A stretch of DNA of 64,000 nucleotides from CAG-390 sp045543615. GTDB taxonomy: Bacteria > Bacillota > Clostridia > Oscillospirales > CAG-272. The stretch is from the NCBI GenBank assembly GCA_045543615.1, contig JAZPXL010000060.1, positions 1 to 64,000 on the forward strand, read 5' to 3'. A program made the position numbers and the translations under genes. This document shows positions 56,136 through 64,000 of the stretch, piece after piece (positions within the stretch are counted from its first letter, which is position 1; every line of letters starts with the position of its first letter). The notes below the pieces were generated by a model. It did not search any database. It saw only the letters and a list, made by a program, of their open reading frames with translations, and had not been told where the DNA came from.

Positions 56136-58964
56136 TTATAAATAATTATTCAAAAATCTACCCGTATATGAAGCCTCGACCTTTGCAACCTCTTCGGGTG
56201 TACCGGTCGCGACTATTCGTCCTCCACCGTCTCCACCCTCAGGGCCGAGGTCTATGATATAGTCAGCACATTTTATGACCTCCGGATTGTGTTCGATAAC
56301 AAGAACAGTGTTTCCTGCATCAACAAGTCTTGAGAGAACGCCAAGCAGGCGGGCTACATCATCTGTATGAAGTCCGGTTGTCGGCTCATCAAGGATATAG
56401 AAGGTCTTGCCCGTGCTACGTCTTGACAGCTCCGTTGCAAGCTTTACTCTCTGTGCCTCACCGCCTGAAATTGTGGTTGATGATTGACCTATCTTGATAT
56501 ATCCAAGTCCGACATCGCAAAGAGTTTGCAAGTGACGGCGGATCTTTGGGATGCTGTCAAAGAATGCAAGTCCCTCCTCTGCTGTCATTTCAAGAACCTC
56601 ATAGATGTTCTTCCCTTTATACTTTACCTCAAGTGTATCACGATTATATTTATGTCCGTGGCACACGTCGCAGGTTACATATACATCGGGCAGGAAGTGC
56701 ATTTCAATGCAACGCACGCCATCTCCCCCACACGCCTCGCATCGTCCACCCTTGACGTTAAACGAAAAGCGTCCGGGGCCATATCCTCTCGCTATTGCAT
56801 CCTGTGTCTTTGCAAACAGCGAGCGTATTTCGTTGAACAGACCCGTATACGTTGCAGGATTGGATCTCGGAGTTCTGCCTATCGGGCTTTGGTCGATATC
56901 AATAACCTTATCGAGATGCTCTATTCCCTCAACGCTTGTATGTCGTCCCGCCCGTCTTCTTGCGCCATTGAGTGCAGTAAGAAGCACAGGATCAATAACT
57001 CCGTTCACAAGCGACGACTTACCTGAGCCTGACACGCCCGTTACGCAGACAAAGCAACCAAGTGGAATATCAACGTCAACGTTCTTCAGGTTATTTACGG
57101 CAGCACCTCTGATTTTTAGGAAGTTACCGTTGCCCTTTCTTCTTATTTCGGGAACGGGGATGAGCTTTCTGCCCGAAAGGTATGCACCTGTAAGCGAAGC
57201 CTCATTTGCCATAACCTCTTCGGGAGTGCCTGCAGCAACTATGTTTCCACCGTGAACGCCTGCTCCGGGCCCTATATCAACAAGGAAATCTGCTGCTCGC
57301 ATCATCTCCTCATCGTGTTCAACAACAATGACCGTGTTTCCGAGATCCCTAAGTCTCTCAAGCGTTGAGATAAGCCTTGCGCTGTCACGCTGATGAAGTC
57401 CTATACTTGGCTCATCGAGAACATACAGCACGCCAACGAGTGACGAGCCTATCTGAGTTGCAAGTCTGATCCTCTGCGCCTCGCCACCTGAGAGCGTACC
57501 TGCTCGTCTCGAAAGTGTGAGATACTCAAGGCCCACGCTTTCAAGGAAGCTGAGTCTCGCACGGATCTCCTTGAGCACCTCTTTAACGATCTGCTCCTCG
57601 CTTGGAGTAAGCTTTAGTGTATCACTTGAAACAAGGCTGAGCGCACGGCTTACCGAGAGGTCGCAGAACTCATCAATCGCAAGTCCACCAACTGTGACGG
57701 CGAGTGCCATATCGTTAAGTCTTCTTCCTTTACATTTAGGACAAGGGATCTCTTCAATAAACTCTTCGTAATACTCTTCAGCACCACCATACTGCATTCT
57801 CTGCTCCATAATGTGCACCACGCCCTCAAATTTAGCGTCACGCAGGTGTCCTTCCTTGCCGAAATACCTCGTTACTGTATATTTTTCATTTCCCGTTCCG
57901 TAAAGGAGAATATTCATCTGCTCATCGGTATAGTTGCAAAGTGGGGTGTCAAGTGTAAATCCGTGTTTTTCTGCAACTGCCGCAAAGAGTGGGCCGTTCC
58001 AGCTCTCTTCAACCATTGTCTTGAAGCCGTTTACTGCTATTGCCCCCTGTGCAAGCGAGAGAGACAGGTCGGGGATTATCTTCTCAACGGATAGTCTCCT
58101 TGTGACCCCGAGTCCTGCGCAATCGGGACAAGCACCTGCAGGGTTATTGAACGAGAACATTCTCGGCTCAAGCTCGCCAAACGATATTCCGTGCTCCTCG
58201 CACGCATAAGCCTGCGAAAACTCAAGCTCGGTTGCCTCTCCCTCTCGTGGAACGGTGACTACAAGCAAGCGTCCCTCCGCAAGCGAGAGCGCAGTTTCAA
58301 CTGAATCTGACAGTCTTGATCGTATTCCCTCTTTCATAACAAGTCGATCAACTACGACTTCAATGCTGTGTCTTAAGTTTTTGTCGAGCTTTATTTCCTC
58401 ATCGAGATCATACATTGAGCCGTCAACACGAACTCTCGAATATCCTGAGCGTTTAGCGTCAGCAAAGACCTTTTCGTGCATACCCTTCTTTGCCCTAACT
58501 ACCGGCGAGAGCACCAAAAATCTCGTGCCCTCGGGGAGCATCTCGATCTTCTCGATAATCTGATCGACGGATTGACGGCGAATTTCCTTGCCGCAAACAG
58601 GACAATGAGGTACGCCTATTCTTGCGTACAAAAGACGCAAATAGTCATATATCTCCGTTACAGTACCGACGGTTGAACGAGGATTCTTTGATGTTGTCTT
58701 CTGATCAATGGAGATCGCAGGAGAAAGCCCCTCTATCATATCCACATCGGGTTTATCAAGCTGACCGAGGAACTGACGGGCGTAGGATGAGAGAGACTCA
58801 ACAAATCTCCTGTGTCCCTCTGCGTATATGGTATCAAATGCAAGCGACGATTTGCCCGATCCCGAAAGGCCTGTCAGCACAACGAGCTTGTCTCGTGGTA
58901 TGGTTAAATCAACATTTTTCAGATTGTGCACTCTTGCACCCTTTATTACAAGTTTTCCTGACAT
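56136..58964 (-). CDS. uvrA: UvrABC system protein A
   Basis: A 942-residue nucleotide-excision repair protein that detects DNA lesions with UvrB. Two ABC ATPase units are present: GLSGSGKSSLAFDTIYAEGHRR with the first signature TLSGGEAQRIRLATQ, and GVSGSGKSSLVN with SSTTISGGEAQRVKLATEL. Zinc fingers are CPVCGKEI near the N-terminus and CEACGGDG ... CDVCHG. Full length for the family. It lies 42 bp after uvrB and closes a three-gene run. A weak A/T-rich stem overlaps its stop; no strong terminator is seen. Confidence 0.97.
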   Translation of the reverse strand: MSGKLVIKGARVHNLKNVDLTIPRDKLVVLTGLSGSGKSSLAFDTIYAEGHRRFVESLSSYARQFLGQLDKPDVDMIEGLSPAISIDQKTTSKNPRSTVGTVTEIYDYLRLLYARIGVPHCPVCGKEIRRQSVDQIIEKIEMLPEGTRFLVLSPVVRAKKGMHEKVFADAKRSGYSRVRVDGSMYDLDEEIKLDKNLRHSIEVVVDRLVMKEGIRSRLSDSVETALSLAEGRLLVVTVPREGEATELEFSQAYACEEHGISFGELEPRMFSFNNPAGACPDCAGLGVTRRLSVEKIIPDLSLSLAQGAIAVNGFKTMVEESWNGPLFAAVAEKHGFTLDTPLCNYTDEQMNILLYGTGNEKYTVTRYFGKEGHLRDAKFEGVVHIMEQRMQYGGAEEYYEEFIEEIPCPKCKGRRLNDMALAVTVGGLAIDEFCDLSVSRALSLVSSDTLKLTPSEEQIVKEVLKEIRARLSFLESVGLEYLTLSRRAGTLSGGEAQRIRLATQIGSSLVGVLYVLDEPSIGLHQRDSARLISTLERLRDLGNTVIVVEHDEEMMRAADFLVDIGPGAGVHGGNIVAAGTPEEVMANEASLTGAYLSGRKLIPVPEIRRKGNGNFLKIRGAAVNNLKNVDVDIPLGCFVCVTGVSGSGKSSLVNGVIDPVLLTALNGARRRAGRHTSVEGIEHLDKVIDIDQSPIGRTPRSNPATYTGLFNEIRSLFAKTQDAIARGYGPGRFSFNVKGGRCEACGGDGVRCIEMHFLPDVYVTCDVCHGHKYNRDTLEVKYKGKNIYEVLEMTAEEGLAFFDSIPKIRRHLQTLCDVGLGYIKIGQSSTTISGGEAQRVKLATELSRRSTGKTFYILDEPTTGLHTDDVARLLGVLSRLVDAGNTVLVIEHNPEVIKCADYIIDLGPEGGDGGGRIVATGTPEEVAKVEASYTGRFLNNYL

Positions 58965-59006
58965 TTTTTCTTCCTTGTTTCTGAGCCTTTGCTCATTTTG
59001 CTGTTC

Positions 59007-61001
59007 TTATTTTTTTGCGCCGTCCTCACGGAGCGCACGGATCTTATCACGCAGATACGCTGCAAGCTCAAAGTCGAGTCTGCGTGCCGCATCCTTCATC
59101 TCACCCGTAAGCTTTTCTATCATAGCCTCACGATCACGCTTCGACATCTTCTTGCCACCGTCTCCCGACTTCTTCGTTCTGTCGGGTGCGTCATCGGACG
59201 GAAGTGCGATCTCAATAAGATCTCCGACCTTCTTTTCGACCGAGCGAGGAGTTATGCCGTGTTCTTGATTATATTTCTCCTGAATTGCACGGCGACGATT
59301 TGTCTCCCCGATAGCTCTTTCCATAGCCACAGTAATACCGTCTGCGTACATAATGACCTTGCCGTTTACATTTCTTGCTGCTCTGCCTATGGTCTGTATA
59401 AGCGAGGTTTCGGAACGCAAAAATCCGACCTTATCCGCATCAAGTATGGCAACAAGCGACACCTCGGGTATATCAAGTCCCTCTCTAAGCAGATTGATAC
59501 CGACAAGCACATCGAAGTTTCCGAGTCTGAGGTCACGGATTATCTCCGTTCGCTCCATAGTCTCTATATTATAATGTAGATACCTGACGCGAACTCCGTT
59601 GTCTGCAAGATAGTCGGTCAGATCCTCTGCCATTTTTCTTGTAAGTGTTGTAACAAGCGTTCGCTCGCCACGCTCTGCACGAATTCTTATCTCGCCAAGC
59701 AGGTCATCTATCTGCGATTCCACGGGTCGCACCTCTATTTCGGGATCAATAAGACCTGTGGGACGAATCAGCTGTTCGCTGATCCTGTCCGAATATTCTC
59801 TTTCGTAGTCACCCGGGGTTGCGCTGACAAATACTGCCTGATTTATCTTTTCTTCAAATTCCTCAAAATAAAGAGGGCGATTGTCAAATGCCGACGGCAG
59901 ACGGAAGCCGAAATCCACAAGATTGCGTTTTCTTGATGTATCGCCACCACTCATTCCCTTGACCTGCGGGAGTGTTACGTGCGACTCATCAACAAACAGA
60001 ATATAATCCTTTGGGAAATAGTCGAGCAGGGTGTATGGTGTTGAGCCGGGTTCTCTTCCCGATAGCACACGGGAATAGTTTTCAACTCCCGAGCAAAATC
60101 CAATCTCACGGAGCATCTCAAGATCATATTTTGTTCGCTCCGTTATTCTCTGCGCCTCAAGATATTTATGCTCCGATTCAAAGAATGCAGCTCTCTCGAT
60201 CATTTCTCTCTCGATTTCCGAAAGAGCCCTCTCTCGCTTATCATCCGAAACTGCGTAGTGCGTTGCAGGGTAGATTGCCGCATAGGAAAGACGGCGCACA
60301 AGCTCACCCGTAACAACGTTAATTTCCGATACTCTCTCGACCGTGTCACCGAAAAACTCGACACGCAACGCCTTGTCGTTGCCGGATGCAGGTATGACCT
60401 CAACAGTATCGCCACGCACACGATAGCTGTCACGAACGGGTGCCATATCGTTTCTTGTGTAGCTTATGGCAGTAAGTCTCTTGATAAACTCGTTGCGATC
60501 AAGCTCCATATCGGGACGGATGGCAAGCACGAGCTGTGAATATTCAAGAGGATCACCAAGCGAGTAGATGCACGAAACGCTTGCGACAATGATAACATCA
60601 CGGCGTTCAAAAAGAGCCGAGGTTGCGCTGTGACGCAGACGGTCGATCTCATCATTTACAAGTGCGTCCTTCTCGATATACATATCCTTTCCGGGAATGT
60701 ACGCCTCCGGCTGATAATAATCATAATAGGAAACAAAATATTCAACGGCGTTTTCGGGGAAGAACTGACGGAACTCGGTGCAAAGCTGAGCTGCAAGAGT
60801 CTTATTGTGCGCCAACACAAGCGTTGGTCTGTTCATTCTCGCTATTACATTTGCCATTGTAAAGGTCTTACCTGAGCCTGTAACGCCAAGCAGAGTTTGC
60901 ATACGCTCTCCACGCATAAGACCTTCAACTATACTGTCTATCGCCGCAGGCTGATCACCCGTCGGCTCAAATGGGGAAACAAGCTTAAATACTCCGTCCA
61001 C
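59007..61001 (-). CDS. uvrB: UvrABC system protein B
   Basis: A 664-residue helicase-like damage-verification protein. Motif I is LGVTGSGKTFTMAN, the beta-hairpin region YFVSYYDYYQPEAYIPGKDMYIEKD, motif II VDESHVTLPQ, and motifs V-VI NLLREGLDIPEVSLVAILDADK and QTIGRAARNVNG. The C-terminal UVR motif (LTGEMKDAARRLDFELAAYLRDKI) docks UvrC. The start is GTG with AAAGGAGG 7 bases upstream. It follows the CYTH gene by 32 bp. Confidence 0.97.
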   Translation of the reverse strand: MDGVFKLVSPFEPTGDQPAAIDSIVEGLMRGERMQTLLGVTGSGKTFTMANVIARMNRPTLVLAHNKTLAAQLCTEFRQFFPENAVEYFVSYYDYYQPEAYIPGKDMYIEKDALVNDEIDRLRHSATSALFERRDVIIVASVSCIYSLGDPLEYSQLVLAIRPDMELDRNEFIKRLTAISYTRNDMAPVRDSYRVRGDTVEVIPASGNDKALRVEFFGDTVERVSEINVVTGELVRRLSYAAIYPATHYAVSDDKRERALSEIEREMIERAAFFESEHKYLEAQRITERTKYDLEMLREIGFCSGVENYSRVLSGREPGSTPYTLLDYFPKDYILFVDESHVTLPQVKGMSGGDTSRKRNLVDFGFRLPSAFDNRPLYFEEFEEKINQAVFVSATPGDYEREYSDRISEQLIRPTGLIDPEIEVRPVESQIDDLLGEIRIRAERGERTLVTTLTRKMAEDLTDYLADNGVRVRYLHYNIETMERTEIIRDLRLGNFDVLVGINLLREGLDIPEVSLVAILDADKVGFLRSETSLIQTIGRAARNVNGKVIMYADGITVAMERAIGETNRRRAIQEKYNQEHGITPRSVEKKVGDLIEIALPSDDAPDRTKKSGDGGKKMSKRDREAMIEKLTGEMKDAARRLDFELAAYLRDKIRALREDGAKK

Positions 61002-61033
61002 GGTAAAACCTCCTTTGCTTTTCGTTTGGTCTG

Positions 61034-61990
61034 TTATGTTCTTGCAAGCATTTTTGCAAGACTTGAGTTTTTGTATTCGCTATTTCCTGTAACCTCTTTG
61101 ATTACCTTAATATACTCAGGAAATTCAAATTCTTCATCTTCCGAACACAGCTCAATCTCTGCTATTGCTCTGTCACTCCAGAATGGGTAAACATCTATCT
61201 CAATATAGCTTTGATGATACAGAATACAAAACCTCGTCTTCTCGACAGTACCTCTTTCGCTATCAGCCTCTGCCTTCAGACATTCGTACTGTTCTTTCGT
61301 TATTCTCGTCTCAATCTCGGTGCGCACGCTGCCATCCCCCTGACTCTTCGTAGTGAGATAGTACATATATTCACCGTTTGTTCCTCTCTTGCGAACACGG
61401 CGTTCCTCGCCCTCTCCACCTCGCAGATAAGTCTGCGAGATGCTGACAGAGGCGCACTCAGGCAGGCTCTGCAGCTTTTTGACATCGGGATACTCAACAA
61501 GGAATTTTCTTTCAATTTCAAGTGGGCGTGGTTCACCGAGAAGCGAGAGAAGCTGGCGCACAAGCCACTTCTCGTCCGTCACTGCCCTGAGGTGTGGTGT
61601 GCCCGTCCATACGGACACGTTTTTTGTGTAGCTCTCCCCGCTGTGTGCGACAAGAAAAACTCCGTCATAGCTATCACGGCACTCCGTTTCGTTTGTGCTG
61701 CACGCATCCAAAATCGCTCTTCTTTCTTCCACGGGTATATCACAAAGAATATCCATCGCACCACCGATGCAAATAATTAACGCCTTCTCGCTTTCCTCAA
61801 CCATACGCAAAGCCTCCGACTCACGCTCAAGCTGACCGAGGAGCGCATCGCAAAGTGTGGTTGCATCTTTTTCAACTTCGGACACAAAAAGGGTCTTATA
61901 TCCGAAAGAAGACAACTCTTCTTTAAGTATAACCGAATAGCTTCGGGCTTTGTCTCTGTCGCCGCTTAGAACAATTTTCGTCACACTCAT
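61034..61990 (-). CDS. CYTH-domain protein with degenerate ATPase-like N-terminal domain
   Basis: A 318-residue protein. The C-terminal half (from LEIERKFLVEYPD, residue 160) is a CYTH / triphosphate-tunnel domain with the ExExK motif (EIERK), RRVRKRG, and basic and acidic tunnel residues (EIETRITKEQY, IEIDVYPFW, IAEIEL). The N-terminal half follows the AAA_28-type kinase seen fused to CYTH in bacteria: YDGVFLVAH, WTGTPHLRAV and LLGEPRP are preserved. Its P-loop (GGPCAGKT-like) is replaced by LSGDRDKARSYS and the DRG motif by IGGAMD, so ATP hydrolysis is doubtful. A promoter is at 62048-62075. It leads into uvrB and uvrA. Confidence 0.8.
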   Translation of the reverse strand: MSVTKIVLSGDRDKARSYSVILKEELSSFGYKTLFVSEVEKDATTLCDALLGQLERESEALRMVEESEKALIICIGGAMDILCDIPVEERRAILDACSTNETECRDSYDGVFLVAHSGESYTKNVSVWTGTPHLRAVTDEKWLVRQLLSLLGEPRPLEIERKFLVEYPDVKKLQSLPECASVSISQTYLRGGEGEERRVRKRGTNGEYMYYLTTKSQGDGSVRTEIETRITKEQYECLKAEADSERGTVEKTRFCILYHQSYIEIDVYPFWSDRAIAEIELCSEDEEFEFPEYIKVIKEVTGNSEYKNSSLAKMLART

Positions 61991-62047
61991 TCTGTCCCCT
62001 CCGTATGCAAGTTATAAGTTGCCGTCATTACCTAATAGCCCAGAATA

Positions 62048-62075
62048 ATTATATCACAAATGATGAAAAAGTCAA
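62048..62075 (-). promoter_or_regulatory. Promoter of the CYTH-uvrB-uvrA operon
   Basis: TTGACT (62070-62075), 16 bp spacer, TATAAT (62048-62053). No LexA-type box is apparent. Confidence 0.8.
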
Positions 62076-62084
62076 GACGATTAT

Positions 62085-62693
62085 CTAATTGTCCGAGGAC
62101 AGAAACAGACGGTAAAACAGAGAGATCGTGAACACAAAAAGAGTAAGGGAGGTCTTGTATCTGATGAGCAGATAAACGGAGATCATCCACAAAAACACAA
62201 TGCTTATAAACGAAGTAACGGCAAGTGTTCGCTCGGCCGCCCTCACTCCAAGCAGGCTTGCAACGGATGCATAAAGCATTCTTCCACCATCAAAGCCCTC
62301 GGCAAGCAAAAGATTTAATGCGCCAAGCATAACCGATACAGCAACAAACCACCACCCTCCCTCACTCTCGCTACCACCAAGTTGAAGTGCTATATATGTA
62401 AAAAAAGCACACAAAAAATTTGCCAGAGGGCCGCCTGCACACAAAAGCCATTCTTTTTTATATGAAATCAGAGAACCTCTGATTCGTATTGTTGCCCCCA
62501 TCGTGCTTATGCAGAGCGAGCGCAGGGGGATATTCAGCAGATGGGCTGCAAGCAGATGCCCACATTCGTGAACGGTGGCGGCGAGCAGCGACAGCATTGT
62601 AAGCTTGAGTGGCTGTAATATAAGCATCAGGCAAAACAGCGTTGCAGGAATTATGCCGATGCGCAGAATTTTCGCGCTTTTCTTCAAAAACAT
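62085..62693 (-). CDS. Site-2-type zinc metalloprotease (M50-like)
   Basis: A 202-residue polytopic protein. The zinc motif is TVHECGHLLAAHLL (HExxH variant HECGH) in a helix near residue 38; the second metal motif, usually LDGGR, is EGFDGGRMLY near residue 125. About five to six helices are present. M50 proteases cut substrates within the membrane, often in spore or stress signalling; SpoIVFB is one such relative, but a specific assignment is not justified. The start at 62693 follows AAAGGGG closely; the frame running to 62849 overlaps the divergent HAD gene start and is unlikely. Confidence 0.82.
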   Translation of the reverse strand: MFLKKSAKILRIGIIPATLFCLMLILQPLKLTMLSLLAATVHECGHLLAAHLLNIPLRSLCISTMGATIRIRGSLISYKKEWLLCAGGPLANFLCAFFTYIALQLGGSESEGGWWFVAVSVMLGALNLLLAEGFDGGRMLYASVASLLGVRAAERTLAVTSFISIVFLWMISVYLLIRYKTSLTLFVFTISLFYRLFLSSDN

Positions 62694-62715
62694 TCCCCTT
62701 TCTTGAACAAAAACC

Positions 62716-62744
62716 TTGTGCTGACTAAAAAATTGTGATAGAAT
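62716..62744 (+). promoter_or_regulatory. Possible promoter of the HAD hydrolase gene
   Basis: TTGTGC (62716-62721), 17 bp spacer, TAGAAT (62739-62744); a weaker match than the others. Confidence 0.45.
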
Positions 62745-62800
62745 ATAGAAAAATATAGATAAAAAATTATAGACGGATTGCAGAGGGAGTATGACTCGAT

Positions 62801-63448
62801 ATGAAATTTTCTTCAATTGATTGGATCTTTTTCGATATGGGACATACACTCATTGACGAGGACGATGCCCATCTTTACCGTTTTGACCGTGTTATTGAGG
62901 AGTATCCGAAGCTTGCTCTCGACGGAGTCAGCGCAGAGTCACTCTACGTCCTTGCCATCGACTCTGCTCTCGATTACAGGCAAAGTCCTGCACTCGCTGC
63001 TCTTCGCAAGCTTGGAATAACAACTCTGCCGAAATATGACAAGGCTCTTGAACGTCCGTATGATGACGCACTCCCCACGCTGAAAAAGCTTTACGAGCGT
63101 TATCACATTGGAATAATCGCAAATCAGCCGGGTGGATCGGTCAAGAGACTTCGTGAGTACGGGCTTCTCGACTATATAAGCCTTGTTTATTCAAGCACCG
63201 AGATGGGAATGGCAAAGCCAAGCCCTCGCTTCTTTCGCTCAGCTCTTGCCGCAGCGAACTGTTCGCCCGAGCACGCACTTATGGTTGGTGACCGACTTGA
63301 CAATGACATCACCCCTGCAAAGTCTCTCGGTATGAAGACTGTTCGTATTCGCAAAGGCTTTTTCCAAAAAGAGGAGCCCCAAAGTGAGGCACAAGCACCC
63401 GATGCTGACATTTATACGCTTGAGCAGCTGATTCCTCTTCTCTTTTGA
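62801..63448 (+). CDS. HAD-superfamily hydrolase
   Basis: A 215-residue soluble hydrolase. Motif I is FFDMGHTLIDED near residue 10; the second position, normally Asp in phosphatases, is Gly. Motif II is IIANQPGG near residue 105, motif III the Lys in GMAKPSPRFF, and motif IV GDRLDNDITPAKSLGMKTVRIRKG. This matches subfamily I HAD enzymes (small phosphatases or dehalogenases). GAGGGAG lies 12 bases upstream, while an out-of-frame ATG at 62791 sits nearer to it. Substrate unknown. Confidence 0.88.
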   Translation: MKFSSIDWIFFDMGHTLIDEDDAHLYRFDRVIEEYPKLALDGVSAESLYVLAIDSALDYRQSPALAALRKLGITTLPKYDKALERPYDDALPTLKKLYERYHIGIIANQPGGSVKRLREYGLLDYISLVYSSTEMGMAKPSPRFFRSALAAANCSPEHALMVGDRLDNDITPAKSLGMKTVRIRKGFFQKEEPQSEAQAPDADIYTLEQLIPLLF

Positions 63449-63511
63449 GTGCTTTCTCGCTTGTTTTTTAATCCAACCCCAAGACTTTTTGAAAAATTTC
63501 TTAAATTGCTA

Positions 63512-63540
63512 TTGACAATCACTTGACCGTGTGTTATAAT
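63512..63540 (+). promoter_or_regulatory. Promoter of the DUF1836 gene
   Basis: TTGACA (63512-63517), 17 bp spacer, TATAAT (63535-63540). Confidence 0.92.
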
Positions 63541-63578
63541 ATTAACAGATGATAAAATACGAAAAGGAGTAAAGCACT

Positions 63579-64000
63579 ATGAATCTTCAGATTAACGAAG
63601 AGTACATCCCGGGTACAATACTCAAGCGGGATGAAATGGGCGGTGCAACAGGACTTGAGTTTCTCAAAAAAATCTTTTTCATCTCGGACGGAGTGATGCT
63701 CACTCAGATAAGGGAGATATCAGGCATTGACGGTTCAACTCTGCAGAACTGGACAAAACGTGGATGGGTAGCTAATGCAAAGCTGAAGCGTTATGATATT
63801 GACCAGGTGGCGCATATACTTATTATCAATATGCTCCGTTCTTGTATGCAGCTTGACCGAATTGCGTTCCTCGTTTCCTATATCAACGGAAGAGTTTACG
63901 ACAGAGAGGACGATATTATCAGAGACTCAATTCTTTATGATTATATCTGTCGCATTCTTGACAGACTTATGCTCGAGGAGGGTATAGCCGCCAACACAAC
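63579..64000 (+). CDS. DUF1836 protein, probable MerR-like DNA-binding regulator (3' truncated by window edge)
   Basis: The ATG at 63579 follows AAAGGAG, and the frame is open to the window end, giving about 140 residues. LEFLKKIFFISDGVMLTQIREISGIDGSTLQNWTKRGWV is the DUF1836 signature, a MerR-like helix-turn-helix region. The continuation (RYDIDQVAHILIINMLRSCMQLDRIAFLVSYING) is the usual second helical block. DUF1836 proteins are presumed transcription regulators in Firmicutes, targets unknown. A consensus promoter lies 39 bp upstream. Confidence 0.85.
   Translation, partial: MNLQINEEYIPGTILKRDEMGGATGLEFLKKIFFISDGVMLTQIREISGIDGSTLQNWTKRGWVANAKLKRYDIDQVAHILIINMLRSCMQLDRIAFLVSYINGRVYDREDDIIRDSILYDYICRILDRLMLEEGIAANT

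Noticed and set aside
62694..62849. N-terminal extension of the M50 protease gene
   Set aside because: The extended start overlaps the divergent HAD gene, while an AAAGGGG site lies just before the ATG at 62693.

Overview
The window looks like a chromosomal segment of a low-to-moderate GC, Gram-positive-type anaerobe of the class Clostridia, probably an uncultured gut lineage (Oscillospirales-like). This is inferred from strong AAGGAGG-type ribosome binding sites, consensus TTGACA-17-TATAAT promoters, the HrcA/CIRCE heat-shock operon, pantothenate uptake by an ECF S component beside coaX, bifunctional AdhE, indolepyruvate:ferredoxin oxidoreductase, and PlsY. Genus cannot be assigned from this sequence alone. 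Nothing resembling a phage, transposase, CRISPR array or cas gene is present; the window is mostly core and housekeeping genes with a few lineage-specific ones.

Layout. 1-470: 3' end of an unrecognised gene. 470-2090: a tRNA locus with a consensus promoter and tRNA-Leu(GAG) and tRNA-Leu(CAG), followed by an unusual repeat tract. The tract holds three ~100 bp direct repeats that begin with a tRNA-Leu 3' end, each joined to a different terminator, plus two nested 'branched palindromes' built of small hairpins joined by mutually complementary linkers. This is the most unusual part of the window. 2.1-7.8 kb: SGNH hydrolase, an orphan protein, and adhE with a small-molecule kinase. 7.8-14.4 kb: a membrane protein, two secreted proteins that share a homologous C-terminal domain, a class-I amidotransferase, and the panT-coaX pair. 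14.4-16.9 kb: a DUF2975 / XRE regulator / DUF4153-DUF4173 membrane operon. 17.0-20.6 kb: DUF3006-plsY-methyltransferase and a FolC-like protein without its P-loop. 20.9-23.2 kb: iorAB. 23.2-30 kb: a TadA-AAG fusion gene with a CPBP protease, an MsmX/UgpC ATPase, tex and a pseudouridine synthase. 30-35.6 kb: a GH2 beta-galactosidase, an SDR and a sirtuin.

35.7-43.2 kb reads as one minus-strand block: PucR-type regulator, ftsE, ftsX, an EnvC-like M23 factor, S41 protease, greA, lysS. The FtsEX/M23 trio is a plausible cell-separation module. 43.4-51.2 kb holds rsmE, a lipid kinase, and the stress operon hrcA-grpE-dnaK-dnaJ-prmA, controlled by a CIRCE element that sits inside a second inverted repeat. 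51.4-56 kb: a membrane-anchored transglutaminase-like protein and a polar amino-acid ABC transporter (binding protein, permease, ATPase). 56-62 kb: an operon of a CYTH protein with a degenerate ATPase domain, uvrB and uvrA. 62-64 kb: M50 protease, HAD hydrolase and the start of a DUF1836 regulator.

Starts were trimmed where a Shine-Dalgarno site or a promoter showed the longest reading frame to be too long. All function assignments rest on recognised motifs read by eye; no database search was run.
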